The notes below the pieces were generated by a model. That model saw only the letters and a list, made by a program, of their open reading frames with translations. It was not told the origin of the DNA and did not search any database. The position numbers were made by a program, and so were the translations under genes. Below, one piece after another: positions 34,691 to 44,434 of a stretch of 64,000 nucleotides of DNA (within the stretch, counting starts at the first letter, position 1; every line of letters begins with the position of its first letter). The DNA is from BOG-224 sp963783505. GTDB lineage: Bacteria > Acidobacteriota > Terriglobia > Bryobacterales > Bryobacteraceae. The DNA lies in the NCBI GenBank assembly GCA_963783505.1, contig CAWAOP010000022.1:113384-177383 (forward strand). Reading direction: 5' to 3'.

Positions 34691-36001
34691 TCAACTGCGA
34701 GCATTGGACACCTCGATGGCTTGGCGGAGAGAGCGGCCAGACCGGACAGAGAAATTCTTCATCCAATCGCTTTTGCGTTGTGGCTTGCCAATGGGGCGCG
34801 CGGGTTTTACCTCCGTCGTCGGAGGCGCCGCCAGTTCGCGCAGCGGCGGCGCGCAGCGGCGCACGCGCACATAGCGGTCTTGGAAACGCACCGCGACAAC
34901 CCCGTCCATTCGCTCCTCCACGCGCACCCAGGCCTTGCGCATCCCCGTCCGAATGTCCCGGCGGTCGATTTGATAGACCTTGGCGTCGAACCTCACGGTG
35001 TAGTCGTTGGTCACCTGCCGTTGCTCGACGTGACTCAGAATCACCGCCAGATCGTGCTCTTTGCTCAGCGGGCGGTGGGCGTCGGCAGCGTCGGCTGGCT
35101 GCACGATCAGGGTCCGGTTCCACCAGGGCAGATAGTCTGTCTCCAGGTAGGCATTGGCTTGGTCGATGGTGCCCACTTGGGCCACACGCATGCCTTTCAC
35201 CAGCCGATCCTGCGCCGTCAAAAACTGGCGCTCGACGCGCCCCTTGGCCTGCGGCGAGTGCGCCGGAATCCAAATCACACTCAGTTCGTGCAAGGCCCGC
35301 TCGATCTGCGTGGGCGGCATCTGGGGCCGATCCCGGCCTTCGCGCTGCTCCTGCCGTTTGGTCTTGACTGCCACCTGGAACATGCCCGCCTTATCCGTGT
35401 AGAACGCCAACGGTTGGCCAAAGCGCTCCAGGTACGACCCCAGCAGGCGCCGGTTCTCCTCGCTCGAGTCGTGCCGCACGAACCGCGCGAACAGCCGGCT
35501 GGTGGCATCGTCGATCATCGAAATCAGATAGATCCGCTCCCCCCGGCTCTCCAACCAGTCGTGCGTGCTGGTATCCCACTGCACCAGTTCGCCGCAGCGG
35601 CTCCGCCGCGGCCGCCATTGGTGCACCTCCACCACGCCGCGCTGGCCCGCCTTCCATAGCCCCGCTTTCGCCATCCACCGCCGCAACGTCTCCTTGCTCA
35701 CTGTCGTCTGGTGCAGGTTGTGCAGGTACTCGGCCGCCAGCGTCGGTCCGAAGCCTCGATACACCGGATCGGAGAGGAGCGTGATCGCTCGCTGTTCCAT
35801 CTCGGCCGGCAGCTTCCGATTCGATGCTCGTCCGCGCAGCTCATGGATTACCGCCTGGTCCCCTCTCCTCCCCAGCTTCAGCAGGAGTCGCCGAACTTGC
35901 CGCTCGGTGACGCCGATCTCCTCGGCCGCCTGCTTCTGGGTGATCAGTTTCTTCTTGGCCTTCTTCAGGGCCACCAGCCGGTCTCGTTCGGCTTGGGTCA
36001 T
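34691..36001 (-). CDS. ISNCY-like DDE transposase
   Basis: An N-terminal helix-turn-helix (KLITQKQAAEEIGVTERQVR) and a second one (TTVSKETLRRWMAKAGLWKA) are followed by an rve-type integrase core. The catalytic residues are D in VQWDTSTHDW, D in LISMIDDATSRLF and the downstream E in PQAKGRVERQFLTAQDRL. A Mu-like C-terminal domain follows (VRFDAKVYQIDRRDIRTGMR). The ATG at 36001 has AAAGGAC upstream; a GTG at 36022 is the alternative. The gene is intact, so the element may still be active. Confidence 0.88.
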   Translation of the reverse strand: MTQAERDRLVALKKAKKKLITQKQAAEEIGVTERQVRRLLLKLGRRGDQAVIHELRGRASNRKLPAEMEQRAITLLSDPVYRGFGPTLAAEYLHNLHQTTVSKETLRRWMAKAGLWKAGQRGVVEVHQWRPRRSRCGELVQWDTSTHDWLESRGERIYLISMIDDATSRLFARFVRHDSSEENRRLLGSYLERFGQPLAFYTDKAGMFQVAVKTKRQEQREGRDRPQMPPTQIERALHELSVIWIPAHSPQAKGRVERQFLTAQDRLVKGMRVAQVGTIDQANAYLETDYLPWWNRTLIVQPADAADAHRPLSKEHDLAVILSHVEQRQVTNDYTVRFDAKVYQIDRRDIRTGMRKAWVRVEERMDGVVAVRFQDRYVRVRRCAPPLRELAAPPTTEVKPARPIGKPQRKSDWMKNFSVRSGRSLRQAIEVSNARS

Positions 36002-36148
36002 CAGTAGTTGTCCTTTGTCCACCCTCCAGGCTGGACCCGGTCAATAGGACATTTCTACTTTGCCCAAATAGGACATTATCATTTTGCCGCGACACGCCGG
36101 GTCCCTCCCCTTGCCTCCCGCCGCTATTTCCGAAACAATAGCAGGTTC

Positions 36149-37508
36149 ATGTCTGTGCCCCTCGCTTCCAATTCAAAGCGCGTCAAATACGCCTGGCATC
36201 GGGATCTGAACCGCTCGCATTGGTTCGTCGTCGCAGTCGCATCCATGGGCTGGATGTTCGACACCATGACGCAGCAGTTGTTCAACCTCGCGCGCCGTCC
36301 CGCGCTCCATGATCTGCTGGGCCGCGGAGCCACCGATTCCGCCGTCTCCGAGCAGGCCGGCTACGCCACCATGATTTTCATGATCGGCTGGGCCACCGGG
36401 GGCGTGCTCTTCGGCGTTCTCGGCGACCGCATTGGGCGCGCCAAGACCATGATGATGACCATCCTCTTCTTCACTATCTTCACGGGTTTGAGCGTCTTCG
36501 CCAGGGGCGTCTGGGATTTCAACGCCTACCGGTTCCTATGCGGCCTCGGAGTCGGCGGCCAGTTCGCGGTCGGCGTTGCCATGGTTGCCGAATCCGTTCC
36601 TGATCGGGCGCGCCCCTACGCGCTCGGCACCGTCCAGGCGTTTTCGACGGTAGGCAATATGCTCGCGGCCCTCATCGGCATCGGCATGGGCCAACTGGAA
36701 CAGTCCGGCGTGATTTCCGGCGCCTGGCGTTATATGTTCCTCGCCGGCGCGGCCCCCGCCCCGCTGGCGCTCGTGGTCATGAAGAAACTCAAAGAACCGG
36801 AGCAGTGGATCAAGGCGCGCGCCGAAAAGCGCCGCATGGGCTCGTACCGCGATCTCTTGCTCACGCCAGCCCCGCTGGCGCAAGAACGCCATCGTCGGGC
36901 TTCTGCTCGCATTCGCGGGCGTCGTGGGGCTATGGGGAATCGGCTTCTTCAGCTACGACCTGTTCCGGCCGGTTCTCGAGCGCGGCTTCCGCGCGCAGGG
37001 ATTTACGGGCGCAGCCTTGGCCGGCAAGGTCACCATCTGGATCGGCATCACCAGCCTGCTCCAGAACTTCGGCGCCTTCTTCGGCGTCTACGCTTTCACC
37101 TGGCTCACCGGAGCGCTGAACCGCCGTAAGGCGTTCGCCATCAGCTTCCTGGCCGCCATGTTGGCGACGGCGTACACGTTTTGGAACCTCCGCACGATCG
37201 GCGACTTGTTCTGGATGATTCCGCTGATGGGTTGCTCTCAGCTCGCGCTCTTCGGCGGCTACGCCATCTACCTGCCGGAGCTGTTCCCGACCGCCTTGCG
37301 CAGCACCGGGACTAGCTTCTGCTACAACGTCGGCCGATTCGCCGCCGCCGCTGGCCCGCTCACGCTTGGTCTCCTGACCAGCCGCGTCTTCGCCGGCCAC
37401 GCCGAGCCCATGCGCTACGCCGGCATCACCATGTGCCTGGTGTTTCTGGTGGGCCTGGCGGCATTGCCCTTCGCCCCCGAAACCAAAGGTCAGCCGCTGC
37501 CGGAGTGA
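36149..37508 (+). CDS. MFS transporter, frameshifted
   Basis: Twelve hydrophobic segments in total. The first half has GVLFGVLGDRIGRAKTMMMT (the MFS loop motif) and FLCGLGVGGQFAVGVAMVAE; the second half, in the +1 frame after about 36875, runs NAIVGLLLAFAGVVGLWGIG, then LPELFPTALRSTGTSFCYNV and ends FAPETKGQPLPE as in sugar/organic-acid porters. One C too many in the run 36870-36873 explains the break. The substrate is unknown. The 5' end lies only 55 bp from the IS. Confidence 0.8.
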
Positions 37509-37524
37509 ACGAAGTCCGAGCGCG

Positions 37525-38313
37525 CTACTGTGCCCGCTGCGACACCCTTACGTAATCCACCAGCATTCTCTGCGGGAACTCGGTCGTGCCATCGGGATTT
37601 CCAGGCCATTGGCCACCTACCGCGAGATTCAGGATGATGTAGAACGGATGGTCGTATGCCCAAGCCGCGCCCGCAGGAATCCCTATCGGAGTCAGCTTGT
37701 GATACGAATTGCCGTCCACGAAGATCTCGATACTGTTGGGATTCCACTCCAGCGAGTACACATGGAAATCATCGGCGAAGCGCTTTCCAGCGGGCAGCGA
37801 GTAAGGCTTTCCGATCCCGTTGCCGCCCGAGTAGCCAGGACCGTGTACCGTGCCGTGCACGAGGCCGGGCTCTTTGCCGATGTTCTCCATGATGTCGATC
37901 TCGCCGACGGCCGGCCACCCGCGCGCTTTGGAAGCATCTCCCAACATCCAGAACGCCGGCCAAATCCCCTGGCCATATGGAATCTTGATGCGCGCCTCGA
38001 TCTTCCCGTACGTCACCGCGTAGAGTCCTTGCGTCTTGAGCCGTGCGGAGGTATATCCGGAGTCTGTCTTCAGAGCCTGGATCGCCAGGTTGCCGGCTCC
38101 ATCCAAAAATGAGTTGTCGCGAGAGTTGGTGTAATTCTCCAGCTCGCGATTTCCCCAGCCGGATGCGCCAAGGTCGTATGTCCATTTCGTGGAATCCGGC
38201 GCGGAACCGGCAGGTCCATTAAATTCGTCGCTCCAGACGAGCTTCCAATCGTTCTGCGCTATGGCAGGGCACGCAATCGTCGCCACCGCCGCCAGCGCGT
38301 ACAGAGTCCTCAT
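37525..38313 (-). CDS. GH16 family glycoside hydrolase (beta-glucanase-like)
   Basis: 262 residues with a signal peptide (AAVATIACPAIAQNDW). The GH16 core starts WKLVWSDEFNG, has GKIEARIKIPYGQGIWPAFW, the catalytic EIDIMENIG (ExDxxE, nucleophile and acid/base Glu) and ends YIILNLAVGGQWPGN. Such enzymes cut beta-1,3/1,4-glucans or related polymers outside the cell. No binding module is attached. It is convergent with the MFS gene, 16 nt apart. Confidence 0.92.
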   Translation of the reverse strand: MRTLYALAAVATIACPAIAQNDWKLVWSDEFNGPAGSAPDSTKWTYDLGASGWGNRELENYTNSRDNSFLDGAGNLAIQALKTDSGYTSARLKTQGLYAVTYGKIEARIKIPYGQGIWPAFWMLGDASKARGWPAVGEIDIMENIGKEPGLVHGTVHGPGYSGGNGIGKPYSLPAGKRFADDFHVYSLEWNPNSIEIFVDGNSYHKLTPIGIPAGAAWAYDHPFYIILNLAVGGQWPGNPDGTTEFPQRMLVDYVRVSQRAQ

Positions 38314-38343
38314 GGCCCTAGTATCGCGCCATCTGGCCCAGTT

Positions 38344-39227
38344 TTAGGACTCGCTGACCCGGTTCAGAATCTCTCCGTACGCGTCGATCCTCCGGTCGCG
38401 CAGGAACGGCCAGTTGCGGCGGGCTTCTTCGATGCGTCGCGGAACGCACTCGACAATGAGGGTCTCTTCCTTATCGTGCGAGGCTTCCGACAGAATTTGC
38501 CCGAACGGATCGCACACAAACGAACCGCCCCAGAATTCCAGGCCATGCCCGGCCGGCCCTTCGTAGCCCACGCGATTGACCGCCGCAACGTACACGCCAT
38601 TGGCGATCGCGTGCGCGCGTTGGATGGTTCGCCACGCGTCGTATTGCGCCGCTCCGGCTTGCGCTTTTTCCGAAGGGTGCCATCCGATCGCCGTCGGATA
38701 GAAGATGACTTCGGCTCCGGCCAGTGCCGCGATGCGCGCCGCTTCCGGATACCACTGGTCCCAGCACACCAACGGAGCAACGCGCGCGAAGCGCGTATCG
38801 AAGCAGCGGAAGCCCAGATCGCCGGGCGTGAAGTAGTACTTCTCGTAGTAAAGCGGATCTTCGGGAATATGCATTTTGCGGTAAAAGCCCCGCAGGCTGC
38901 CATCCGCATCCAACACACTGCCGTGTTGTGATACACGCCCGCGGCCCGCCGCTCAAACACCGAGCCAATCACCACGATTTCCAGATCGCGAGCCAGCCGC
39001 CGAAGCGCCTCGGTGCTTGGGCCGGGCACAGCCTCGGCCAAATCGAACGACTCCGCGCGTTCCTCGCGGCAGAAATACTGCGAGCGGAACAACTCTTGAA
39101 GGCAGACGATCTGCGCACCCTTGCCCGCGGCCTCCCGAATGCGCCACTCGGCCTTGGCCATATTCTCGTTGGGATCGGCCGAGCAGGCCATCTGAATCAA
39201 CCCAACACGAAACTTGGCTTGATGCAC
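38344..39227 (-). CDS. Carbon-nitrogen hydrolase (N-carbamoylputrescine amidase-like), frameshifted
   Basis: The catalytic triad of the nitrilase superfamily is present: Glu in VCLQELFRSQYF, Lys in FYRKMHIPEDPLYYEKYYF and Cys in APLVCWDQWYPEAAR. The HIPEDP and WDQWYPEAAR blocks are those of AguB-type N-carbamoylputrescine amidases of polyamine synthesis. The frame changes near 38918 (YHNTAV continues into LDADGSLRGFYRK), consistent with one missing base. Both parts are intact, so a sequence error is likely. It would release NH3, CO2 and putrescine in the cytosol. Confidence 0.85.
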
Positions 39228-39273
39228 ATGACCATTGTAGCCGCGCCCTCCGCTGCTATCATTGGTCTTTCCC

Positions 39274-39958
39274 GTGCCCTACCGCTGTCTCGTGTTTTTC
39301 GATATCGACGGCACGCTCGTGCGCCGCGCGGGCGCGCACCATCGCGAGGCTCTGAGCTACGGCATTCGCCGCGTGACGGGCCTGGAAACCACAACCGATG
39401 GCATCCCGTTGCACGGAATGCTCGATCCCGTCATCCTGCGCATGATGATGCGGCGCGCCGGGGCTTCCCGGAAGACAATCCGCGAGTCGCTTGCCGGAAG
39501 TGATGCGCGCCGCCGAGCGGCGCTACCTGCGAACCTGTCCTCCTATTGAGGACAAACTATGCCCAGGCGTTGTGGAGGCGCTCGAAAAACTCGAGCGGCG
39601 AGGCGCTTTGCTGGGCTTGGTCACCGGCAACCTCACGCGCATCGGTTGGAGAAAGCTGGACCGCGCCGGCGTGCGCCAGTATTTCCGGTTTGGCGCTTTC
39701 GGCGAACTCGCCTCTACGCGCGCGGCGCTGGCCCGAATGGCAAGAAGGGATGCGCGCGCCCGAGGCTGGATCGGGCCGGAAACGCCCGTCGCTCTCATCG
39801 GCGATTCTCCCGCCGACGTGATCGCCGCGAAGAAGAGCCGCCTGTGCGCCATTGCCGTCAGAACCGGCATCGCCACGGCCCATGACCTTGCCGCCCAAGG
39901 CCCGGATTTCCTGCTTCCCAACTTGCGCCGCCTTCGTCTGGGCATGGTGGGCCTATAA
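39274..39958 (+). CDS. HAD family phosphatase, frameshifted
   Basis: Motif I is LVFFDIDGTLVRR (DxDGT), motif II lies in LGLVTGNLTRIG, and the acidic end is VALIGDSPADVIAAKKSR (motif IV). The frame shifts near 39490 by one extra base (ESL continues into PEVMRAAERRYL). About 228 residues in total, as in phosphoglycolate phosphatase-type HADs with a helical cap. The substrate is unknown. The start at the GTG 39274 is tentative; an in-frame TTG at 39262 is an alternative. Confidence 0.78.
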
Positions 39959-40053
39959 GCAGGCCTTTTACGGAGGTTGATTTGGAAGGCGAATCCGCGG
40001 ACAATAATTGACCGGGGTCCGCGAATGAAGTACTCCCTAGTTCCTCTGGACGG

Positions 40054-41206
40054 GTGAGCGCCCTCCGGCGATCCCGCCCAATTCCCCCGGACCGGGCGGA
40101 ATTGCGGTACATTCCCCCTTTGGAAGTCGACAAACATCCCGACATCAAACCCGGCGAACTTCGTTGTCCTCGCTGTGTGTCTAAGGACATCGCGCCGTCG
40201 ATGCCCCGGGGCTTCAAGGACGCCTTCATGCGCTTTTGGAGTTGCCGGCCGCGGCACTGCCGCTCGTGTGGGCGCCGTTTCTACGAGCGTTACTACAAGA
40301 ATCAGGAGGAACAGGAGACAACGCTTGCGGACTCGGGTCCGGCGGATCCCCAGCCGCCTGAGGATGCCGCGCCTGCGGCCAGGGAGCCAAAGCAAGCCGA
40401 GGCTTCAGCCGTTGTCAAAACCGCGCCCGCCGACGCCGAGCCGGAACCCGAGCCCAAGGAAACCGAATTGCGGTGCCCCCCATTGCTTCTCTCGGGATAT
40501 CGGTTACACCCGGCAGCGCACTACCGGAGATGCGATCATGGGCATGTTCCGGCGCATCCCCAAGCGCTGCCGCGCGTGCGGCCGCCGCTTCTACGTAGCG
40601 CAATGGACGCAGGAAGCCCCGGAGCCCGAGCCCCAGACGACCGGCGCCGATCCCGGAGAACCGGCATCGGCGGGTCAGTACGACACGCCTGCCGCTGAGC
40701 CGGACAGCGCGCCCGCGGCCGAGACGGCGGGAAAAAGCATTCGATGTCCGCGATGCCATTCCCGGGACTTGGCCATATCGGTCAAACGCGGCATGTGGGA
40801 TGGATTCCTGGGCATCTTCCACCTCGAACCGCGGCGCTGCCGGGTCTGTAGTTGCCGGTTCCACGTGCGGATTTGGGAATCTCAAGAACCGGCGACGGAG
40901 CCGGCGGTCGGCGAACCTGCCGGCGAATCGCATGAAGGCGCCGGGCAGGCGAAGGCCGTGGAATCCAAGGCGAAAGGCGCAAGCGAGGTTGAAGCCGTGC
41001 CGGGTGAGATTCGGTGCCCTCACTGCCGCTCGAAGGACCTCGCCCGCCCGCTTCGATCCGGGTTTGGCGGGGCATTCCAAGCGATCCTGCGCCGTGAACC
41101 GCGAGTCTGCCGCCAATGCGGCCGCCATTTTTACACTGCGGCGCCGGGCCATCATCTGCCCGACGAGTCCGCGGATCTGCCGCCCGGCGAGACCCCGGAG
41201 ACATAA
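40054..41206 (+). CDS. Protein with four tandem zinc-ribbon repeats, frameshifted
   Basis: Four copies of a module of about 45 residues: RCPRCVSKDIAPS...CRSCGRRFY, RCPHCFSRDIGYT...CRACGRRFY, RCPRCHSRDLAIS...CRVCSCRFH, RCPHCRSKDLARP...CRQCGRHFY. Each has CPxC and CRxC pairs about 30 residues apart, fit to bind one zinc. Linkers are rich in Pro, Ala and Glu. A six-C run at 40476-40481 breaks the frame inside repeat 2; removing one C restores RCPHC. The start is a GTG at 40054. The function is unknown; nucleic-acid or protein binding is plausible. Confidence 0.7.
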
Positions 41207-41210
41207 GAAA

Positions 41211-41232
41211 GGCGGGCGCCGGAACGCCCGCC
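41211..41232. terminator. Bidirectional hairpin between convergent genes
   Basis: GGCGGGCG and CGCCCGCC pair around six bases. A-rich sequence precedes it and AAACA follows, so it could end both the zinc-ribbon gene and the TonB receptor gene. Confidence 0.5.
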
Positions 41233-41269
41233 CGAAACAGCTCGCGATAGGGTCTCGCGCAGTCCCTGA

Positions 41270-44200
41270 CTAGAACACGAAGCGCAGGCCGGCGTCGGCC
41301 CGCCGGGCGTTGGTGCCGTCGGGGAAGCCGGCGGTGGCGCTGCGGAGTCCCGGAGTCGTCGCGGCGCAGGTGGTCGCCGTGGCCGATGCGCACGGGGCGA
41401 TCACGAAATTCGGCGCCGCCGCCGTACCTTTATTGGCGGCCTCAAAGCCCGTCGAGATGACGCCGGTCGTACTGACCGTATTCGTCAGGTTGAACACCTC
41501 GAATAGGAGTTGAACGGAAGCTCCTTCATGGATCTGCCAAGTGTGGGCGAGGCGCGTGTCGAAGCGCGTGATGGGGTCGATGCGCAACGGGTTATTGGGG
41601 AGCCAGGGCACGCGGCTGTCGCCACCGAGCCCATCCAGGCTGCCGGTGAAAGCCAACAGATTGGACACGTTGGTGGTGGAGGACCAAACTACCGATTCGT
41701 AAGCAGGCCGGCCGCTGGCCAGAGTCAACAGGCCGTTCCATTCCCAGCCGTTGACGAACAGCTTGGCGAAACTGTTGTTGCTGTGCACAAACGTGGGCCG
41801 CGCGATGAACGTACCCACGAAGCGGTGCCTCTGGTCCAGGTTGCCGTTACCTTTGTCGTTGCGGTACGCGCCGTTGTAAAGCCCCAATGGCGAACTGAGG
41901 GAGTACGCATTGCTGCCGGACTCCTGGTTCTCATCCAACTCGTGGGACCAGGTGTAGGAAACGGTTCCGGAGAAGGTCCCGTTGAACCGCTGGTTGAGTT
42001 GCACAGCCAAGGCGTCGTACCACTGCTTGCCGCCGTTCTCCACCTGGTTGATGTGGCCGTACCGTGTATCGATGCGGTTGCTGAGCAGGTACACCGGAGT
42101 GCTGTAGACCTGTCCGGTCGGCGTGTAGTTCGAGTCGAGGATGGTGAAATTGTAGACCTGCGAACTGAGCGGACCGATGTTGAGGTCGCGGACGGTGACG
42201 AGCCGTTTCCCGCGGTTATTAACGTAGGAAGCGGTCAGGGTCGTCTTGGGGGAAAGCGCTCGTTCGATGCCGATATCGAACTGTTGGGTATAGGGGTTCC
42301 GGAAATCCGGAGCCGCAAAAGCGATGGAGCGATTGGACGCCAGCGCTCCGGCCGGGCTGGCCAGGGTGTTTGGAAAGACCGGCGCGCCGGCCGAGGAGGG
42401 ACTGGTAATGCTCAGGCTCTGCGTGTACACGTCGTCGTTCGTGAAGAAGGTGGATACCTGGGACGAGGTATACCGCGCGTAATACAGCCCGTACCCGCCG
42501 CGCAGGACGGTCTTGTCGTTTAGCGAATACGCCAAGCCGAGACGGGGAGCAAAGTCCTTGGTGGTCTCGGGAATCTTGCCCGTCTGGGGATAGTTGGGAT
42601 TGACGGTAGTCGGTTGCGGAAGCAGAGCTCGTTCGTAGCGCACGCCATAATTCAGGGTCAGGTTTTTGGTGGCTTTCCACGTGTCCTGCGCGTAGAAAGC
42701 CAGATCGGTGATGTGGGTGTCCACGATAGGATTTCCGAAGACTTGGGAGTAGGTGGAGTAGTGGCTCGGGCCTGCCGCCGGGCTGGTGAAGTCCTGCGCG
42801 AACGTGGTCACGTTGGAATAAGTGTAGGAACCGAAACGGTTGCTCAAGCTGTTGGAAAAGTCCTCGGTCTTGGCAATGTCGAAGCCGAACTTGAAGGAGT
42901 GCCGGCCAGTGACCTTGGACAGGTTATCGACGAACTCGTAGCGGTTCTCACTGGGAAGGATACGCGGCAGGATGCTGTAACCGCCGAGAGTGCTGACTCC
43001 GGCGACCGAGAGGCTGAGATTCCCAATGGGATAGGCCGCCTGAAGAGCGGGGTCGAAGTCGTCGGCTTGGCGGTCCTTGAACCAACCAAAGCGCGCCTCG
43101 TTCACAATGGAGTTTGTCGGCACGAAAGTCCAGGAGAACCTGGCCATGCGATCGCGCACGGAATCGTCCCCGTTGGTTCCGGCCGCCGCGCCGGACGTGC
43201 TCGCGATGCCTGTCTGGATTCCGTTCATAGAGAGCCACTTCAAGTAGTTCATGTCCACGGTAAAGGAATGGCGCTCAGTGGGTCGATAGTCCAGCTTCAG
43301 CAGGCCCAGCAACTGGTTGCCGTTACGGGGCGTCTGGCCGAAGAGCCTCGGCAACAAGGAGTTGATCGCTGTGCACTGGGCCGCCGTCGCCGGAGCCCCG
43401 CACCCGATCCAGCTTTGCGTGGTCTGGTTTACCGACGAGTTGATCACACTGTCGATCATGGGGAATGTACGTCGCTGGACCTCCGTGTCGGCGAAGAAAA
43501 ACAGCTTGTCTTTCACAATCGGCCCGCCGATAGTGCCGCCGAAAATATGCCGTACTTCGGGAGGGTTGATGGCCGTGACCCCGGTGTTGGTTGGGTCCCG
43601 GGCGTCGAGCGTGCGGTTGCGGAAGAACTCGAACGCCGTGCCGTGGAAACTGTTGGTTCCGGTCTTCGTGATGGTGTTGACGACGCCTCCGGAAGCTTTG
43701 CCGAACTCCGCCGAGTAGGACGAGGAAAGCACCTGGAATTCCTGCACTGCGTCCTGCGAGATTTGTGAGCCGACGCGGGTGCGGCCGGCGTTCTCGTTGT
43801 AATACTGGTTGGTGGTGTCGATGCCGTCGATGAGGAAGGCATTCCCCCCCGCGATGCCGCGGAAGGTGACCAGCCCGAAGTCGGCGTCTTTCGTGACTGC
43901 GGGCGTGATTTGAACAAAGCCATCCACGCGGCGGCCGTTGATGGGCAGATTGGCGATCAGGTCGTTGCTCACAACCTGGGACACCTCGGTCTTGGTGTCC
44001 TCCACTACTGGCGCGCTGGCCGTTACCTCCACTTTCTGAGAAATGGCGCCGACCGCCAGCGCTACCTTCAAGTCCACGGTCCCGCCCACGCGGACTTCGA
44101 AAACTTCGGTGGCGTACGGTGCGAAGCCTTGTTTGCTCACGGATACCTTGTATCCGGAAGCGGGGACCAGCGCCGACGCAACAAAGATGCCGCCTTCCGT

Positions 44201-44383
44201 AGTAGTCAACTCGCGTTTGAGACCCAGCGAGTCATTCGAAACGGTAACCGCGGCGCCCGGCACGGCGGCGCCCGTCGCGTCCAGCACAGTACCTGAAACG
44301 GTCCCGAATGCAGCGGTCGCCTGGGCAAAGACGCTAGCCGCAAAAACCACTGCCACGATGATTAACGTAACGGTTCTTTTCAT
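41270..44383 (-). CDS. Oar-type TonB-dependent receptor with carboxypeptidase regulatory-like domain
   Basis: 1037 residues with signal peptide (VVFAASVFAQATAAFG). A carboxypeptidase regulatory-like beta domain (GTVSGTVLDATGAAVPGAAV) is followed by a plug (NLPINGRRVDGFVQITPAVT, FLIDGIDTTNQYYNENAGRT, SGGVVNTITKTGTNSFHG), then a large outer-membrane barrel ending ADAGLRFVF. GGAAGAGGAT precedes the ATG. Such receptors are abundant in Acidobacteria and import or bind large substrates using TonB energy. Together with the next gene upstream it forms a tandem pair of paralogues. Confidence 0.92.
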   Translation of the reverse strand: MKRTVTLIIVAVVFAASVFAQATAAFGTVSGTVLDATGAAVPGAAVTVSNDSLGLKRELTTTEGGIFVASALVPASGYKVSVSKQGFAPYATEVFEVRVGGTVDLKVALAVGAISQKVEVTASAPVVEDTKTEVSQVVSNDLIANLPINGRRVDGFVQITPAVTKDADFGLVTFRGIAGGNAFLIDGIDTTNQYYNENAGRTRVGSQISQDAVQEFQVLSSSYSAEFGKASGGVVNTITKTGTNSFHGTAFEFFRNRTLDARDPTNTGVTAINPPEVRHIFGGTIGGPIVKDKLFFFADTEVQRRTFPMIDSVINSSVNQTTQSWIGCGAPATAAQCTAINSLLPRLFGQTPRNGNQLLGLLKLDYRPTERHSFTVDMNYLKWLSMNGIQTGIASTSGAAAGTNGDDSVRDRMARFSWTFVPTNSIVNEARFGWFKDRQADDFDPALQAAYPIGNLSLSVAGVSTLGGYSILPRILPSENRYEFVDNLSKVTGRHSFKFGFDIAKTEDFSNSLSNRFGSYTYSNVTTFAQDFTSPAAGPSHYSTYSQVFGNPIVDTHITDLAFYAQDTWKATKNLTLNYGVRYERALLPQPTTVNPNYPQTGKIPETTKDFAPRLGLAYSLNDKTVLRGGYGLYYARYTSSQVSTFFTNDDVYTQSLSITSPSSAGAPVFPNTLASPAGALASNRSIAFAAPDFRNPYTQQFDIGIERALSPKTTLTASYVNNRGKRLVTVRDLNIGPLSSQVYNFTILDSNYTPTGQVYSTPVYLLSNRIDTRYGHINQVENGGKQWYDALAVQLNQRFNGTFSGTVSYTWSHELDENQESGSNAYSLSSPLGLYNGAYRNDKGNGNLDQRHRFVGTFIARPTFVHSNNSFAKLFVNGWEWNGLLTLASGRPAYESVVWSSTTNVSNLLAFTGSLDGLGGDSRVPWLPNNPLRIDPITRFDTRLAHTWQIHEGASVQLLFEVFNLTNTVSTTGVISTGFEAANKGTAAAPNFVIAPCASATATTCAATTPGLRSATAGFPDGTNARRADAGLRFVF

Positions 44384-44434
44384 ATCCTCTTCCTTCGCCC
44401 CGTTTGCGAGGGGCGCTGGCGCAATTCCGCGCGC

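Larger units (their letters stand above)
34351..36094 (-). mobile_element. Complete insertion sequence (ISNCY-like) with 16-bp target duplication
   Basis: Ends: TGTCAAGGCAAAGTAGAAAT at 34351 and, inverted, TGTCGCGGCAAAATGATAAT ending at 36094; each terminal repeat continues to AATGTCC. Each end holds a second copy of the box (AGCAAAGTAGAAATGTCC at 34383; GGCAAAGTAGAAATGTCC inverted near 36045). CGCCGGGTCCCTCCCC flanks the element directly at 34335-34350 and 36095-36110, which looks like the target-site duplication. It carries one transposase gene and sits at the 5' border of the phage cluster. Confidence 0.85.

Noticed and set aside
34225..34704. Long minus-strand open frame at the left end of the IS
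   Set aside because: It crosses the IS terminal repeat and the transposase end and has no family features; it is an artefact of the IS left end.
34333..36111. Prophage attachment sites in the 19-bp direct repeat around the IS
   Set aside because: Both copies lie on the same side of the phage cluster and directly flank the IS ends, so they are the IS target duplication.
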